In this document: positions 20,771 to 22,899 of the stretch, one piece after another
How the letters are laid out: the number at the start of each line of letters is the position of its first letter
How positions within the stretch are numbered: the first letter of the stretch is position 1
NCBI GenBank assembly: GCA_900543415.1
Contig: UQRE01000037.1
Location: 1-22,899 of the forward strand
DNA: 22,899 nucleotides
Direction of reading: 5' to 3'
DNA from: an uncultured Dorea sp.
Lineage (GTDB): Bacteria > Bacillota > Clostridia > Lachnospirales > Lachnospiraceae
Position numbers and translations under genes: made by a program
The notes under the pieces: generated by a model
Databases searched by the model: none
The model's input: the letters and a program-made list of their open reading frames with translations, nothing else
Told to the model about the DNA's origin: nothing

Positions 20771-22006
20771 ATGAATTATAACAAGATTGTGCAGGGAATT
20801 CTGGATATTGGAGAATCTATGCTCATCAGCGGAGCAGAAAACTATCGAATCGAGGATAGTTTATATAGAATGTGCAGAAGCTATGGCTTTGTAAAATATG
20901 ATGTATTTGTTATTCCAAGTAATATTCAGATTACAGTGGAGACTGAGAACGGAGATATTATTACACAGGTGCGCCATATTGAAAATGCGGACATTGATTT
21001 TGACCAGCTTGACTATATGAATAACTTATGTCGATATGTATGCAGCCATACACCGGATGAAGAGGAGTTACAGAAGAAGTATCAGGAAGTGAAGAACCGT
21101 CCGCCGCAGCATCCGGCAGCCAAGTATTTTGCCGGCATTATGGGAGGCACCGGATTTGCGGTTTTCTTTGGATGTAATTTTAAAGATGCAATTGTAGCGG
21201 TGATTGTCTCTCTTATGATCGTTGTTGTGGGAAAATGGTTAGAGAAGAGAGAGGGGAATCTGTTTGTATATAATACGATTCTATCTTTCCTATCAGAAGT
21301 TATTATTGTATTATCTGTCAGAAATGGATTTGCAGATCATCCGGAACGGATTATGATTGGAATTGTCATGCTTCTTATCAGTGGACTTAGTACGACAAAC
21401 GGTATTCGGGAAATTTTACAGAAGGACTATATTTCCGGTTTTATCAATATTATGAATTCCATCTTAGGGGCAGCAGGAATTGCAGTGGGTACAGCGCTTG
21501 CTATGCTGATGTTAAATGATTTTTCCGCAGAAGGATTTATCCTGAATCACAGTATACCGATTCAGTTAGTGTCCTGTACGATTGCCTGTGTAGGCTTTGC
21601 GTTTTGGTTCCAGATTCGCGGAAAGCAGGTAATTTATTCCGGAATCGGCGCATTTATCACATGGAGTATTTATTTGATCGTGTTTGAGGTTGAGCCAAGT
21701 AACTTCTTAGCAACACTGATTGCAGCAATTTTCGTAGCAGCTTACGCATTTGTGATGTCAAGAATCAACAAAGCACCGTCAACCATTTTCCTGACAGCGT
21801 CCGTATTCCCGCTCATTCCGGGACCGAATCTGTATTATATGATGTATGGATGTGTAACCAGAGATATCCCCCTCGCATTCAGTGAGACAGTGATCCTGTT
21901 GGCAACGTGTCTTGCAATCGCGTTCGGCTTTAATATTGTGGATATTGCAGCAAGAAGCATAATGAATGCAATGAAGCGAGATTATCATATTGGAAAAAAT
22001 TCATAG
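20771..22006 (+). CDS. Threonine/serine exporter family membrane protein (ThrE-type)
   Basis: The 411-residue protein matches the ThrE-type exporter family (DUF1212 plus DUF3815). Residues 1-110 form a soluble domain (MNYNKIVQGILDIGESMLIS, GAENYRIEDSLYRMCRSYGF, VFVIPSNIQITVETENGD). From about residue 115 come roughly ten hydrophobic segments, for example FAVFFGCNFKDAIVAVIVSL and GAAGIAVGTALAMLMLNDF. The C-terminal half has the family-like TIFLTASVFPLIPGPNLYYM and IALVATCLAI-type helices. Some Firmicutes split the two halves into separate genes (YjjP/YjjB-like); here they are fused. The SD is GGAGGA. It has its own promoter and terminator, so it is monocistronic. Export of threonine or serine is inferred from the family; the substrate is untested. 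Confidence 0.9.
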   Translation: MNYNKIVQGILDIGESMLISGAENYRIEDSLYRMCRSYGFVKYDVFVIPSNIQITVETENGDIITQVRHIENADIDFDQLDYMNNLCRYVCSHTPDEEELQKKYQEVKNRPPQHPAAKYFAGIMGGTGFAVFFGCNFKDAIVAVIVSLMIVVVGKWLEKREGNLFVYNTILSFLSEVIIVLSVRNGFADHPERIMIGIVMLLISGLSTTNGIREILQKDYISGFINIMNSILGAAGIAVGTALAMLMLNDFSAEGFILNHSIPIQLVSCTIACVGFAFWFQIRGKQVIYSGIGAFITWSIYLIVFEVEPSNFLATLIAAIFVAAYAFVMSRINKAPSTIFLTASVFPLIPGPNLYYMMYGCVTRDIPLAFSETVILLATCLAIAFGFNIVDIAARSIMNAMKRDYHIGKNS

Positions 22007-22012
22007 CAAGAA

Positions 22013-22050
22013 AAAAAGATGCATACTCTTGACACGGGGTGCATCTTTTT
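22013..22050 (+). terminator. Intrinsic terminator after the exporter gene
   Basis: AAAAAGATGCA 22013-22023 pairs with TGCATCTTTTT 22040-22050 around a 16-nt loop. The T-run at the 3' side and the A-run at the 5' side make it potentially bidirectional. Confidence 0.85.
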
Positions 22051-22108
22051 AAATTACATTTTTCTTTAAAATAGAGTAAAGATTTTGTCAGTTGAATAAA
22101 AAATAAAA

Positions 22109-22180
22109 GGGAGTAGTCATTGATCCTTTGATATAATGGTTTCGACGAAAAAACTACAAATATTAAAGGAGACTACTCTC
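22109..22180 (+). promoter_or_regulatory. Promoter and inverted repeat at the start of the ISLre2-type remnant
   Basis: A -10 box TATAAT (22132-22137) with no clear -35 lies inside a 10-pair inverted repeat: GGGAGTAGTC 22109-22118 with GACTACTCTC 22171-22180 (one G-U). The 3' arm adjoins the SD AAAGGAG (22165-22171) and ends one base before the ATG. Transcripts from this promoter would lack the 5' arm, whereas read-through transcripts would carry both arms. Confidence 0.5.
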
Positions 22181-22606
22181 ATGGATATTGTAACATTATT
22201 AGAAGGATTAGTGAATGGGTTAATTGAAGCAGAGGAAAAATTTTTGAATGATCCGAAAGATTTCTATTCTTTGGAGAAGTCAGTAAAAGCTACTACAGAG
22301 TCATTTTCAGCAGGATTTTTAGGCGCAGTGCTTTCAAGTGTTAATGAACAAATATGTAATAGTATTTGGCGACAGGGAAAATATATCATTCAGCGAAATG
22401 ATAAGAGAACTTTGATAACGTCTGTAGGTGACGTGACATTTGATTGCACATATTTTAAAAGAGTGTCTCCTAAAAGTGGATATACATATCTTCTTGAAGA
22501 TATGATAAGTTTAGATAAACACGAGAGATTTAGCGAAGAAGCGGAAGTTCTGTTACTCACCGAGGCTCTTAAAACAAGCTATCAGGGGCTATCGGGAAAT
22601 AGATAG
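22181..22606 (+). pseudogene. Truncated ISLre2-family (UPF0236) transposase, N-terminal part
   Basis: The 141-residue reading frame resembles the N terminus of ISLre2-type transposases: MDIVTLLEGLVNGLIEAEEK, an SVNEQICNSIWRQGKYIIQR-like segment, the RTLITSVGDVTFDCTYFKRV strand region and EEAEVLLLTEALKTSYQ. Full-length members are more than 400 residues, so the catalytic part is missing. The last residues, GLSGNR, do not look like the family, so a junction lies near 22590. The ATG at 22181 has an AAAGGAG SD; an in-frame upstream GTG near 22136 lacks one. The family assignment is by recognition of the motif pattern only. Confidence 0.7.
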
Positions 22607-22615
22607 TTCTAATAA

Positions 22616-22651
22616 GGGGCAGATGTGACTCGTGCGAGTCACATCTGCCCC
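22616..22651. repeat. Perfect 36-bp palindrome
   Basis: The arms GGGGCAGATGTGACTCG (22616-22632) and CGAGTCACATCTGCCCC (22635-22651) are exactly reverse complementary around the centre TG. It lies 10 nt after the stop of the broken ISLre2-type transposase. There is no flanking T-run on either strand, so a simple intrinsic terminator is unlikely. It resembles dispersed REP or palindrome elements, or the foot of a mobile element. Confidence 0.85.
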
Positions 22652-22675
22652 TGAAACTTTTCCATAAAAAGAGAA

Positions 22676-22701
22676 AAAGATGGCTAACGACAACCATCTT
22701 T
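22676..22701 (+). other. Hairpin upstream of the IS1182-type remnant
   Basis: AAAGATGG 22676-22683 pairs perfectly with CCATCTTT 22694-22701 around a 10-nt loop. The three T at the end of the arm are too few for a confident terminator. It may shield the transposase from outside transcription or mark the IS end. Confidence 0.4.
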
Positions 22702-22716
22702 CACTCCGTTCCATGT

Positions 22717-22722
22717 TATAAT
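22717..22722 (+). promoter_or_regulatory. -10 box directly before the IS1182-type start codon
   Basis: TATAAT at 22717-22722 is followed by six bases and then the ATG at 22729, so transcription would start at or next to the start codon. It lies inside the 7-bp inverted repeat GTTCCAT 22708-22714 with ATGGAAC 22721-22727. No SD at proper spacing is present and no good -35 was found. Confidence 0.45.
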
Positions 22723-22728
22723 GGAACT

Positions 22729-22878
22729 ATGATAACCAAAGATTATTATAACGATTTTTTTGAATTAGGGCAACAGAAAATTAACTTCAGTTTCTTCGAA
22801 TTGTGTTTACCTGACGACGATCCAGTCTATACCCTGAAAAAAGGTAAGCGCCAAATATTAGAGCGGATGGTGTTCTGA
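22729..22878 (+). pseudogene. Truncated IS1182-family transposase, N-terminal stub
   Basis: The 49-residue frame begins MITKDYYNDFFELGQQKINF and SFFELCLPDDDPVYTLKK, which matches the N terminus of IS1182-type transposases common in Lachnospiraceae. After residue 38 it changes to GKRQILERMVF and stops, where intact members continue for several hundred residues. The remaining 21 bases of the window do not restore the frame. This is a remnant or recombination junction. Assignment is by recalled family wording, without a search. Confidence 0.65.
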
Positions 22879-22899
22879 TTCTCTATTCGATACAATTGT

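Larger units (their letters stand above)
22100..22899 (+). mobile_element. Insertion-sequence debris: ISLre2-type and IS1182-type remnants
   Basis: Two N-terminal transposase stubs of different families lie head to tail, each with its own upstream signals, separated by a perfect 36-bp palindrome. Neither continues into a full-length enzyme within the window. The first breaks off after about 130 family-like residues and the second after about 38. The right end of the region is beyond the window. Terminal inverted repeats and target duplications could not be defined by eye. Confidence 0.7.

Noticed and set aside
22136..22180. Earlier GTG start for the ISLre2-type transposase
   Set aside because: It overlaps the -10 box and has no SD; ATG 22181 has AAAGGAG.
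1..22899. CRISPR array, tRNA or rRNA genes
   Set aside because: No regularly spaced repeats, no cloverleaf with TTCGA-type arm and no rRNA segments were seen on reading the window.

Overview
The window is a near-complete S10-spc-alpha ribosomal protein supercluster from a low-to-moderate-GC Firmicute. It is most likely a gut-type Clostridia of the family Lachnospiraceae. This rests on protein wording (for example the GTG-started RpoA beginning MFDFNKPNIEIAEISEDKKYGRF), strong AGGAGG Shine-Dalgarno (SD) sites, a KOW-domain protein between map and infA, a zinc-type S14, and an [FeFe]-hydrogenase next door. Species cannot be fixed by eye. All recognised genes are on the + strand.

Layout. Positions 1-195 are a hairpin-rich leader. 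Positions 196-12929 carry rpsJ-rplC-rplD-rplW-rplB-rpsS-rplV-rpsC-rplP-rpmC-rpsQ-rplN-rplX-rplE-rpsZ-rpsH-rplF-rplR-rpsE-rpmD-rplO-secY-adk-map-(KOW gene)-infA, tightly packed with several 1-11 nt overlaps. A terminator after infA (12948-12986) and a strong sigma-A-type promoter (13008-13037) split the cluster. The downstream unit is rpmJ-rpsM-rpsK-rpsD-rpoA-rplQ, closed by a textbook terminator at 16797-16828. Together these genes make both ribosomal subunits, the SecY channel, adenylate kinase, methionine aminopeptidase, IF-1 and the RNA polymerase alpha subunit.

The most unusual part of the ribosomal block is non-coding. The 418 nt between rpmJ and rpsM can be folded by eye into about ten consecutive helices, including a 9-bp helix closing a multibranch domain and two mutually exclusive 8-bp pairings. 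It sits where the E. coli alpha operon has its S4-responsive leader, but it is far larger. A second non-coding element between rpoA and rplQ holds a tandemly repeated 16-nt motif, each copy in the loop of its own 7-bp stem, and shares the 8-mer AAGCCCGA with the rpmJ-rpsM RNA.

Positions 16884-20657 are a two-gene redox operon. It encodes a flavoprotein joining a NuoF-like iron-sulfur segment to a GltD-type FAD/NAD(P)H module, followed by a CpI-like [FeFe]-hydrogenase. A TTGTnAA-rich region overlaps its promoter. Positions 20701-22050 carry a single ThrE-type threonine/serine exporter with its own promoter and terminator.

Positions about 22100-22899 are insertion-sequence debris: an N-terminal stub of an ISLre2-type (UPF0236) transposase, a perfect 36-bp palindrome, and an N-terminal stub of an IS1182-type transposase running to the window edge. 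No tRNA, rRNA or CRISPR array was seen.
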